From CAYSLZ01 sp964547295 (GTDB lineage: Bacteria > Patescibacteriota > Microgenomatia > UBA12405 > JAHJSD01), in assembly GCA_964547295.1 (NCBI GenBank), contig CAZJMH010000024.1, positions 1 to 10,954 on the forward strand: 10,954 nt of DNA, read 5' to 3'. The notes under the pieces are model-generated. The model searched no databases and was not told the origin of the DNA. It saw nothing but the letters and a program-made list of their open reading frames with translations. Below are positions 4,665 through 10,778 of the stretch, piece after piece (within the stretch, counting starts at the first letter, position 1; the number at the start of each line of letters is the position of its first letter). The position numbers and the translations under genes are program-made.

Positions 4665-6101
4665 ATGAAAAAAAAGAAGTTAATTTGCCCAAAACTATCC
4701 TATCGAATAATTGGCCTATTACATAATAAGGTGCATAATGAACTTGGCTGGGCTTACAAAGAAAAATATTATCAACGAGCTATAGAAAACGAATTAAAAA
4801 ATCAAAAAATCAATTTTAAAAGAGAGCTCCCGGTAGATATTTATTACGATCAATCCCCAATAGGAAAATATTATGTAGACTTTTTAATTGATGAGAAAAT
4901 AGTCTTAGAAACTAAAACAGTTCCTGATATCAACAAATCACATGTTAAGCAAGTTTTGGCATATTTAAATTCTCTTAAAAAGAAACTTGGAATAATTGCC
5001 AATTTTCGAGCCAGGTCACTGACTTTTAAAAGAGTGATCAATATCGGTCTTGCCTGCTTATTATGGTTTATTTTCTTTTTTGCGATAATTAGTGTTAATT
5101 CGCGAGCATTAGCGAATCAACTATCGTTATCAATCAGCCCTCCTCTTCTGGAAGTAATGATTCAGCCGGGCAAATCAATTACCAAGGCCTACGAAGTAAC
5201 CAACAACTCCAACCGCGACCTGTATCTAAATGCCAAACTTGTCCCCTTTACTCCTGCCGACCACTTCGGCAACATTTCACTTAATCTTGATCACACCCTC
5301 AGAGAAGTCCACTCCGAACACCTCGGAAGTGCAACCTCGTTCTTTTCCCTACAAAACAACAATATCAGCCTTAATCAGCCATTTAGGATAACTGCTGGCG
5401 GAAAACAACAGTTAGTGCTAAAGATTAATATTCCCCCTGAAAATCAAGAAAAAGACTATTATTATACTTTTCTAATTGAGCAAATCGACCGCGGCGAATA
5501 TATACCATCAACCAGCGGCTCCAGCCACCGGATAAAAATTGGTTCCAACATACTCCTCACAGTTTCAGAATCCGGTCAGCCGAAAACTGATTTTCAAATC
5601 AGCGAATTTAGGGCCAACCCAAAATTTGGCGACATTTTTGACACTGTGAAATTTAAATTATTAATTGAAAATACCGGCCAGGCTTTTTTTAAGCCAGAAG
5701 GAAAAATTGTAATTTACAACACCTTATTTAATAAAAAAATGGCTGAGTTAGACTTACTACCGGAAAATATTCTGGTTAATTCGGTCAGAGAAATCAGGTG
5801 TTCTTCTTCAACCTCCGCCGAGGAAAACCTGGCCCAAGAAAAAACCTCCGAGGCTGGGGAATTGAGCGAAAAAGAAAATTTGAAAATTTCTGAATGTACG
5901 TTTTCATCCTGGCTGCCGGGTAAATACAAAGCGGTGATTGGAACATCTTCCCACCAGGCACAAACCTCTAACCCCCAAAGTCTAGCTTATTTTTACTTAA
6001 TTCCTTACCGTTTAATTTTGACATTACTAATAATTATTCTTATCACCTGGCAAATCAGGCAAAAACAAATACTTGACAGGGGATTAAATAATGGTTTATG
6101 A
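4665..6101 (+). CDS. GxxExxY nuclease-like domain fused to anchored WxLIP-like surface protein
   Basis: This 478-residue chimera has two unrelated parts. Residues 1-126 are a full GxxExxY (PD-(D/E)XK superfamily) domain. It has G28, the YYQRAIENEL helix (35-44), D72 and E82-T-K84 as the likely catalytic triad, Q96, and the closing LGIIANF...FKRVIN (108-126). A hydrophobic helix (127-146) with an ALA-N signal peptidase-like site (148-151) follows. Then come beta-sandwich regions like the DUF916/DUF3324 WxL-interacting proteins (SISPPLLEVMIQPGKSI from 156; a second domain from about 310), a C-terminal helix (about 447-462) and a short charged tail. The nuclease part would face the cytoplasm and the rest the outside. 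A GTG at codon 124 (5034) could start the surface protein alone. Dispersed repeats encode residues about 216-226 and 378-408. It lies between two secreted proteins and forms a pair with 3902-4621. Confidence 0.8.
   Translation: MKKKKLICPKLSYRIIGLLHNKVHNELGWAYKEKYYQRAIENELKNQKINFKRELPVDIYYDQSPIGKYYVDFLIDEKIVLETKTVPDINKSHVKQVLAYLNSLKKKLGIIANFRARSLTFKRVINIGLACLLWFIFFFAIISVNSRALANQLSLSISPPLLEVMIQPGKSITKAYEVTNNSNRDLYLNAKLVPFTPADHFGNISLNLDHTLREVHSEHLGSATSFFSLQNNNISLNQPFRITAGGKQQLVLKINIPPENQEKDYYYTFLIEQIDRGEYIPSTSGSSHRIKIGSNILLTVSESGQPKTDFQISEFRANPKFGDIFDTVKFKLLIENTGQAFFKPEGKIVIYNTLFNKKMAELDLLPENILVNSVREIRCSSSTSAEENLAQEKTSEAGELSEKENLKISECTFSSWLPGKYKAVIGTSSHQAQTSNPQSLAYFYLIPYRLILTLLIIILITWQIRQKQILDRGLNNGL
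5079..5096 (-). repeat. Right 18-bp inverted repeat flanking the GxxExxY segment
   Basis: This is the exact reverse complement of 4621-4638. It encodes part of the hydrophobic segment and signal-peptidase region of the fused protein, and is followed by AATTCGCGAGCATTAGCGAAT, itself rich in TTCGCGAA-like words also seen in the signal peptide codons at 7702-7714. Confidence 0.75.
5312..5340. repeat. Short dispersed CACCTCGGA repeat in coding DNA
   Basis: CTCCGAACACCTCGGAAGTG is a degenerate relative of the AACACCTCGGAGGTGTT palindrome in comEA. It is kept in frame and encodes SEHLGSA in a loop of the surface domain. Confidence 0.4.
5796..5858. repeat. Dispersed CCTCCGAGG repeat in a polar insert
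   Basis: AGGTGTTCTTCTT (5796-5808) is identical to 2655-2667 in comEA. ACCTCCGCCGAGG and ACCTCCGAGGCTGGGG follow. Together they encode a Ser/Glu-rich insert that interrupts the second beta domain of the fused surface protein, between SVREI and the W-x-PGKYKAVIG strand. Confidence 0.5.
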
Positions 6102-6102
6102 T
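6073..6102 (+). promoter_or_regulatory. Predicted internal promoter for the second surface module
   Basis: TTGACA (6073-6078) and TATGAT (6097-6102) are separated by 18 nt. The boxes overlap the last codons of the fused gene. Transcription would start near 6109, giving a leader of about 15 nt that contains the Shine-Dalgarno-like AGAGAAG (6112-6118), 6 nt before the ATG at 6125. Confidence 0.5.
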
Positions 6103-6124
6103 GACAACATAAGAGAAGAAAATT

Positions 6125-7555
6125 ATGAAAAAAATTAATTCTTTCTACTATGCCATTCCAATATTTTTGGGAGTGTTTTTCTGGCTGACCGCCAGTTTAT
6201 TTTTTCCTCACCCAATTGATTCTGCTAATTTAACCAGCGTTAAAAACACACTAAGCAATTCCCGGTTGTCCTTTATCGGCGCTGTTGACGGCACTAATAC
6301 TGATGACGGAACCTCAATTGTAGCTGTTGACAGCAGCCCAACCGTTGGATGGGCAACATCAACCAATAACTCCAACTTATTCTCTGATGATACTTTAATG
6401 GTCGGCAGCAATACAGACTACACTGTAGTTGACCTAATTGATACTGACAAAGTTCAAGTCAGCCCAGTAGTTCAAACTGGCGACGGAACCCAAGATGAGC
6501 CAATTATTGCCACTCGCAGTGCCCAACACTCCGTTGAATTTACACCGGTATCTGTAATTCCTGACGGACATTTCCGGGTAAGGCTTAAAGCAACCGGCTC
6601 TGGATCGAGTGCGTCATCTATTGACGGAATTCCTGATGCAGATGGTTTTGATTTTACTGAGAGTTTTGACCCCGGTTATATAACCTGCTCTGTCGGAACA
6701 ACGTCAATTGAATACGGCGGCAGTGCTAACTGCCCTTCTGGTTGGACATGTGTATTCTGCGACTATACCGGAAACAATACTTTAGATGCCAAATCAATTA
6801 CTATTGGAACTACTGACCCGGATCAACAGCCGATTAATCCCGCCCCGTCATCAACAACAAGAACAGCCGGTGTAGCTGATACATATAGTTTTTATGTTGA
6901 CCATCTTGACGGAAGCTACAACACAATTGACTCAACACAAGGTAAAATTGCCGTTGTTGAATCAGTTCGGGTTACTGCGGTTGTCGAACCGACAATTGAG
7001 TTTGAAATAAGTGGAATTAGTTCTGGGACTAGTGCTTGTGGAACACCTACTGATGTTGAGACACAAGCAACTTATGTCGCCTTTGGTTCACTGCAAATTG
7101 CCAACTTTATTGACGCGGCTCAAAAATTAATGACAGCGACAAATGCCTCTTCTGGCTATAGTGTTACTGCCCAAGAATCTAATGAAATGCGTATGATTGG
7201 GGCTACCGGCTTAATTGCCGGAACAACTATCCCGGACACTACCTGCGATGACGGGACTTGTACTGAGGCAGTTGGTGCTGGCTGGACGAGTCCTGACTAT
7301 AATGGTCTTGGTTATTCACTTGAAAATGTAACTGGTTCTCCAGCAACCTTTGAATACAGCGATGACACCTCAGGATTTTTAGCTCGACAATTTTCCAATA
7401 TTGGCGGTGGAGAAACAGCAGCTGAAATCATGACTAACGCTGGCCCTTCAAGTGGAGACGAATGTAATGTTTGTTATCGAATCACCATTGACGAATTACA
7501 GCCACCAGGAACTTATGAAAACTCAGTTACTTATATTGCAACAGCAAACTTTTAG
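6125..7555 (+). CDS. Large secreted beta-rich surface protein, WxL-like module 2
   Basis: This 476-residue protein has an N-terminal signal/membrane segment (about 8-28, possible cleavage after DSA at 34) and no C-terminal anchor. The body is rich in Thr, Ser, Asp and Gly. The N-terminal half (LTSVKNTLSNSRLSFIGAV onward) is followed by a C-terminal domain shared with the protein at 3902: FGSL, SGYSVTAQE, DTTCDDGTC (371-379), RQFSN and a closing GTYENSVTYIA (464-474). Cysteines occur in pairs (for example DECNVC near the end), which fits disulfides in an exported protein. It is followed by an anchored DUF916-like gene, as in the first module, so I infer that the two form a surface complex. It has the clearest ribosome binding site of the operon and its own promoter candidate, so it may be the most strongly expressed. 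The binding target is unknown. Confidence 0.72.
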   Translation: MKKINSFYYAIPIFLGVFFWLTASLFFPHPIDSANLTSVKNTLSNSRLSFIGAVDGTNTDDGTSIVAVDSSPTVGWATSTNNSNLFSDDTLMVGSNTDYTVVDLIDTDKVQVSPVVQTGDGTQDEPIIATRSAQHSVEFTPVSVIPDGHFRVRLKATGSGSSASSIDGIPDADGFDFTESFDPGYITCSVGTTSIEYGGSANCPSGWTCVFCDYTGNNTLDAKSITIGTTDPDQQPINPAPSSTTRTAGVADTYSFYVDHLDGSYNTIDSTQGKIAVVESVRVTAVVEPTIEFEISGISSGTSACGTPTDVETQATYVAFGSLQIANFIDAAQKLMTATNASSGYSVTAQESNEMRMIGATGLIAGTTIPDTTCDDGTCTEAVGAGWTSPDYNGLGYSLENVTGSPATFEYSDDTSGFLARQFSNIGGGETAAEIMTNAGPSSGDECNVCYRITIDELQPPGTYENSVTYIATANF

Positions 7556-7612
7556 CGAAGTTACTCCTCCGAGGTGTTCGAACGGACTCTTCGGGCGGTG
7601 TGACGAAGCGAG
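7554..7612. repeat. Dispersed repeat in the gap before the second anchored gene
   Basis: AGCGAAGTTACTCCTC, CGAACGGACTC and TGACGAAGC in this order match 10896-10951 inside the recombinase gene almost throughout, with one base gained and one lost. It fills nearly all of the 75-nt gap between 6125-7555 and 7631-8608 and includes the stop codon edge of the former. Confidence 0.75.
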
Positions 7613-7618
7613 TATGAG

Positions 7619-7624
7619 TATAAT
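7619..7624 (+). promoter_or_regulatory. TATAAT box exactly 6 nt before ATG
   Basis: A consensus TATAAT (7619-7624) ends 6 nt before the ATG at 7631, placing the start of transcription at the start codon. No good -35 box is seen. It lies directly after the dispersed repeat, so the repeat insertion may have contributed to this promoter. Confidence 0.4.
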
Positions 7625-7630
7625 GAAAAG

Positions 7631-8608
7631 ATGAATATGAAAATGCAAATTATCACGAAAAAAACACTAATTATCGCCAATATCTTTATATTATTCGTGC
7701 TATTCGCGAATAATGTCAATGCCCAATCAGTTGTCCGGTTAATTGCTATGCCTCCACGGGTAGAAGACCTTTCAGGTCAACCGGGCGAAGTGATTACTAG
7801 CCAAATTAAAATTAAAAATGCCGGTAGTGAAGAAATGGTCATCCAGCCAGAAACACTTGACTTTATTGTCCAGGACAAGGAGGGTAAGCCGACATTTCTT
7901 ACTCAAGAAGTTACTGAACATGAAAATCGATGGGCAATGTCTAGGTGGATAACTGTTTCTCCAGCCCAATTCGTTCTTAACCCAGGCGAAACTAAAGTTC
8001 TAGACTTAATTATCGTTATTCCAGAAAACGCAATTGCCGGCGGCCATTACGCCGCAGTTGTTTATCGGCCTGATACAGAAACACTTGTTGGCAGTGATAA
8101 CACCGGATCCCAAATTAATCCTAGTGTTGCTGCCCTTATCTACCTAACCGTAGAAGGAGACATAAGCGAAGATGCCCAAGTAACCAGAATGGACATTCCT
8201 AGGTTTTCTGAATTTGGACCGATAGATATTGAAAGCGAAATTACTAACTTCTCTGAAATTCATATCAAGCCAAAAGCAAATATCAACATCTATAATCAAT
8301 TCAATCAATTAACCGCCAACTTAGAATTAGAAGAACAAAATATTTTTCCCGGCCAGGCAAGAATTTATTCCAATACCTGGAATAAAAAATGGCTTTTAGG
8401 CCGGTTTAAGGCTGAGCTGAACGGCAGTTACGGCAGTCAAGGCCAAACATTACAGGCAGTCACCTATTTCTGGGTTATCCCTTGGAAAGTAATCTTGGCA
8501 GGACTGCTGACAATTGTTTTTGTCACCATGACAATAATTTACTGGAAAAGAAAAAAATCTGAACCTTCCACCCTCCCCGAACCGGACTTAAATCCAGAGG
8601 ATCAGTAA
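7631..8608 (+). CDS. Membrane-anchored WxL-interacting-like protein (DUF916/DUF3324-like)
   Basis: This 325-residue protein has a signal peptide (1-31, cleavage after NVNA), two extracellular beta-sandwich domains and a C-terminal helix (about 285-304) followed by the basic stop-transfer KRKK and an acidic tail. The first domain has MPPRVEDLSGQPGEVITSQI (40-59), SRWITVSPAQFVLNPGE and AGGHYAAVVYRP, which fit the DUF916 peptidoglycan-binding domain of WxL-interacting proteins. The second (ITNFSEIHIKPKANINIYN, then LLGRFKAELNGSYG) fits the DUF3324-like partner domain. In Firmicutes such proteins tether WxL proteins to the cell wall, so a tether for the preceding secreted protein is inferred. It is a paralogue of the surface part of 4665-6101 but lacks the nuclease domain. 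Several in-frame ATGs (7631, 7637, 7643) are possible starts; the first fits the TATAAT spacing. Confidence 0.8.
   Translation: MNMKMQIITKKTLIIANIFILFVLFANNVNAQSVVRLIAMPPRVEDLSGQPGEVITSQIKIKNAGSEEMVIQPETLDFIVQDKEGKPTFLTQEVTEHENRWAMSRWITVSPAQFVLNPGETKVLDLIIVIPENAIAGGHYAAVVYRPDTETLVGSDNTGSQINPSVAALIYLTVEGDISEDAQVTRMDIPRFSEFGPIDIESEITNFSEIHIKPKANINIYNQFNQLTANLELEEQNIFPGQARIYSNTWNKKWLLGRFKAELNGSYGSQGQTLQAVTYFWVIPWKVILAGLLTIVFVTMTIIYWKRKKSEPSTLPEPDLNPEDQ
7663..7678 (+). repeat. Partial copy of the GxxExxY-flanking repeat in a signal peptide
   Basis: AACACTAATTATCGCC matches 15 of 16 bases of the repeat at 4621-4636. It encodes part of the signal peptide (TLIIANI). TTCGTGCTATTCGCGAATAA follows nearby and contains the palindrome ATTCGCGAAT, related to the words after the right repeat at 5097-5117. 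Confidence 0.55.
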
Positions 8609-8637
8609 CTGCCAAATTTGTGTATACTTGAATTAAG

Positions 8638-9570
8638 ATGTTTTTCCTGAACCCAAAAGAGGTTAATTTAAAACCAAGATTATTAATTTTCATTTTTTTA
8701 TTTTTATTTTCTTCCCCTATTCAGGCAGAAACAGTAACTCGCCAGAAAACAATCATCAGCGAATATGATCTCTCAGCCAAAATGTCAATTCAAGTTACTG
8801 CTCATGTCACCGGCTATCTATTTGATCTTCAGGGCCTAACTTCCCCTTGGGCAAAAGTAGATTTTTACTCTACTCAGGGCAATTTAGAGGCAACTACACT
8901 GGCTGACAATGACGGCATATTTCACTTTCAAAACGTTTTAGCCCCAGTTCAAACCGGTGATTTTTGTTTCTTAAGTTATGACACTAACGGCATCGCCAAC
9001 AACCCGCTTTGCTTTTCTCCACCGCCGCCTAAAACAAAAACAGTAATTACTGATATTGTTCTTTCCCCCACTCTAACTCTAAATAAAGGCCTATTCCATC
9101 AAGGAGACCTAGTAGAAGCCAGCGGAAGAACGTTTCCCAACGCTGAAATACGAATATATATGTTTGAAGAAAACCGTCCTTACTGGCTCGATTTAATTGA
9201 CATTGCTACACCTAAAATTTTTGCCCGCCCAGCTTTTGCCCGTGACGGACCACAACTAATTGTCACTGCCGACGCTAAAGGCGACTTTTCTTATAACCTG
9301 CCGACCCAGAAATCGTCTCTTTGGAGAATGTTTGCCGGCCCCAAATATAATAATGGAAACATGGTTGCCAAAAGCAATATTATTGAGTTTTTTGCTCTTT
9401 CCTGGTGGCAGTGGATACTCTTCCAATTACTCCAATACTGCTACAAAATATCCGCACTAATATATAAACTAATCGTTAACTGGAAAACCATCTTTGGCCT
9501 ATTATTTTTGGCAATTGGAGTAATTATAGTTAAAAGTGCAAGATTAAAAGTTCAAAATAAGAAAAATTAA
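8638..9570 (+). CDS. Exported Ig-like/carboxypeptidase-regulatory-like protein with C-terminal membrane segments
   Basis: This 310-residue protein has a signal peptide (about 13-30, cleavage after IQA). The first beta domain (about 50-125) has the pattern of a carboxypeptidase-regulatory-like fold: GYLFDLQGLTSPWAKVDFYS, then TTLADNDGIFHFQNV and two cysteines (110, 125). A PPPP linker (128-131) follows, then a second beta domain (about 135-225) ending in TADAKGDFSYNLP. The C terminus holds an amphipathic or membrane stretch (255-280) and a membrane helix (285-299) with a basic end. It is the last gene of the surface operon, 29 nt after the previous stop, and probably presents adhesive or structural modules at the cell surface. 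No enzymatic residues are visible. A TATACT box (8623-8628) 9 nt before the ATG may give an additional start. The product has no secure family name. Confidence 0.72.
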   Translation: MFFLNPKEVNLKPRLLIFIFLFLFSSPIQAETVTRQKTIISEYDLSAKMSIQVTAHVTGYLFDLQGLTSPWAKVDFYSTQGNLEATTLADNDGIFHFQNVLAPVQTGDFCFLSYDTNGIANNPLCFSPPPPKTKTVITDIVLSPTLTLNKGLFHQGDLVEASGRTFPNAEIRIYMFEENRPYWLDLIDIATPKIFARPAFARDGPQLIVTADAKGDFSYNLPTQKSSLWRMFAGPKYNNGNMVAKSNIIEFFALSWWQWILFQLLQYCYKISALIYKLIVNWKTIFGLLFLAIGVIIVKSARLKVQNKKN

Positions 9571-9597
9571 CTTTTCACTTTAAATTTTTAATTTTAA

Positions 9598-9615
9598 ACT
9601 TACCTAAAGGTAAGT
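9598..9615 (-). terminator. Hairpin at the end of the Ig-like minus-strand gene
   Basis: ACTTACC and GGTAAGT form a perfect 7-bp stem with a 4-nt loop, overlapping the TAA stop (9602-9600). On the minus strand the stem is followed by TTAAAATTAAAAATTT, a moderately T-rich tract. It lies between convergent genes, where a terminator is expected. Weak AT hairpins at 9547-9590 may serve the plus strand. Confidence 0.4.
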
Positions 9616-10061
9616 GTTACCGTTTGCGGTATTTCCATTCCGTCTACAACAGCAGTAACAACATACTGACCGCTAACATTAGAAGAAACCTCAAAAACAG
9701 CTTTGCCAAAATTATCAGTGACTGGCTGAACCGCCTCTACTCTCGGTGCTCCCCCACCTGATTTAGGCACAACCTGCAAATTAATTTGCTTATCAGCTAT
9801 ACCACGTCCCTCATTACTCAGCAAAAAAGCGCTCACCCGGATCTTAGTTTGGCCGTCAGCATCAACAGAAAGAGGGGCGCCGAAAACATAGGAGTTAGAC
9901 AACGAATACTGATTAGTCCGTGCTGCTTGAGTTAAATAAACAATTGCTTGTGGAATAATATCTCGGGCAAGAAAAAATAAACCAATTAAAGAAAACAAAA
10001 GGATTATGATTATAAGAAAAGGATTACGCTTATTTTCTTCTTGAATTATTTTTTCATCCAT
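9600..10061 (-). CDS. Membrane-anchored single Ig-like (Big_1/invasin-type) domain protein
   Basis: This 153-residue protein has a short charged cytoplasmic N terminus, one membrane helix (about 14-33) and an extracellular Ig-like domain (about 55-153). The domain has the order typical of bacterial Ig-like group 1 repeats: SYVFGAPLSVDADGQTKIRV, GRGIADKQINLQV, VQPVTDNFGKAVFEVSS and GQYVVTAVVDG. It likely projects one Ig module from the membrane, perhaps as part of the same envelope structure as the convergent operon on the other strand. It is transcribed alone toward that operon. A promoter with a -10 box 9 nt before the ATG suggests a very short or absent leader. No ribosome binding site is obvious. 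The partner or ligand is unknown. Confidence 0.78.
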   Translation of the reverse strand: MDEKIIQEENKRNPFLIIIILLFSLIGLFFLARDIIPQAIVYLTQAARTNQYSLSNSYVFGAPLSVDADGQTKIRVSAFLLSNEGRGIADKQINLQVVPKSGGGAPRVEAVQPVTDNFGKAVFEVSSNVSGQYVVTAVVDGMEIPQTVTLTFR

Positions 10062-10070
10062 CTATAATCT

Positions 10071-10100
10071 ATTAAACCATAAAATAATAGGCATAGTCAA
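10071..10100 (-). promoter_or_regulatory. Predicted promoter of the minus-strand Ig-like gene
   Basis: On the minus strand, TTGACT (10100-10095) and TTTAAT (10076-10071) are separated by 18 nt, five of six consensus bases each. A second TTGACT (10107-10102) lies 7 nt upstream. The -10 box ends 9 nt before the ATG at 10061. Confidence 0.5.
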
Positions 10101-10141
10101 GAGTCAAAACACTTATCCCTATAACAAGGTTATATAAAAAG

Positions 10142-10598
10142 CGTGAAAAAAATATAAAAAATGGTCAGATTAATAAACATTGTTTTTTTTACCACTAAAT
10201 TTGAATATTCTAAGAATTAAAAAAGATTATCATATCAATATAAACTTTGCTAATTACAAAATTATGCGCTCATGTCAAAAAAATATAAAAAATATTACTA
10301 AAATCATGAAAAATTAAAGATACTTTCACGAAAAAAATTTACTTTTGGGGCTCCCCAATAGAAAAAATAAAGAAAATTCGCTCTTTATACTCAGACAAAA
10401 AATTCATTGATAAACTATTTAAGTAAAAAAAGCTAAACTTAATTTCACGCTGAACTTTTTCCACATATAGGGCTAAAATCTTTTTTTCGTTAATTATTCG
10501 GTAATAATTACCGCATTTTCACAAGGCAAAGTATACACTTTGATATATTTTGAGTGCTTTCAGTAATCCTTTCAATGCCCCGTGAAACAGGCGTGAAA
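10142..10598. promoter_or_regulatory. Cluster of five CGTGAAA/TTTCACG words
   Basis: CGTGAAA occurs on the plus strand at 10142-10148, 10581-10587 and 10592-10598, and on the minus strand (TTTCACG) at 10324-10330 and 10443-10449. Three copies extend to GCGTGAAA. The pair at 10581 and 10592 is spaced 11 bp, about one helical turn. This is more than chance would give in a region this AT-rich, and suggests protein binding sites. Confidence 0.4.
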
Positions 10599-10721
10599 AT
10601 ACCTGGCTAACTTTTTAACCTAAATATACCCATCTATTTCCCCCACTCTAAATACATCAAAGCATATCATGATCAAGCTTGACAAGCTTTTATAAATAAT
10701 GTAGGCTGGAATTATTATGCC

Positions 10722-10745
10722 TATAATTCATATAATCAATATAAT
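10722..10745 (+). promoter_or_regulatory. Three TATAAT boxes at 9-nt steps upstream of the recombinase
   Basis: TATAAT occurs at 10722-10727, 10731-10736 and 10740-10745. The last lies 33 nt before the recombinase ATG. A perfect TTGACA (10679-10684) lies further upstream, but at 17-nt spacing it pairs only with TAGGCT (10702-10707). A fourth TATAAT overlaps the start codon (10775-10780). Confidence 0.4.
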
Positions 10746-10778
10746 TTTTGTCAAATTTAGGTATCTGGCCAAAATATA

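Larger units (their letters stand above)
4621..5096. mobile_element. Putative GxxExxY cassette bounded by 18-bp inverted repeats
   Basis: The 476-bp interval carries a complete GxxExxY domain coding region (4665 to about 5042) between perfect 18-bp inverted repeats. Only the N-terminal nuclease-like part of the downstream fusion and its signal anchor fall inside. No target site duplication is visible next to the repeats, and there is no transposase. A mobile or homing-like origin is therefore inference from the terminal repeats and from the joining of two unrelated domains. Confidence 0.35.
10062..10778. other. Long AT-rich non-coding region with hairpins
   Basis: No convincing gene lies in these 717 bases. 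Visible structure includes TATAAC-AAG-GTTATA (10120-10134), TTGGGG-CT-CCCCAA (10345-10358), TAATTATT-CGGT-AATAATTA (10491-10510), the 10-bp palindrome TCAAGCTTGA (10673-10682), and a 17-base A-rich word repeated at 10146-10162 and 10277-10293. The composition is clearly more AT-rich than the coding DNA. It separates the surface genes from a recombinase gene. It may be a regulatory region, an old integration site or the seat of an unrecognised RNA gene. Confidence 0.6.

Noticed and set aside
6099..6101. TGA read as glycine, as in some CPR lineages
   Set aside because: Reading through this TGA gives only a short extension with no recognisable sequence, and the C-terminal tail already follows a membrane anchor as in the paralogue.
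7452..7634. 60-codon plus-strand frame bridging two surface genes
   Set aside because: It overlaps the conserved C-terminal strands of the secreted protein in another frame and then reads through the dispersed repeat.
10146..10293. Repeated A-rich 17-mer as a mobile element end
   Set aside because: The word is low-complexity A/T sequence in AT-rich DNA and can recur by chance.
10062..10778. Replication origin
   Set aside because: Only two weak DnaA-box-like words (TTATCCCTA near 10113 and TTTTCCACA near 10457) and no dnaA, dnaN or gidA neighbour are seen.
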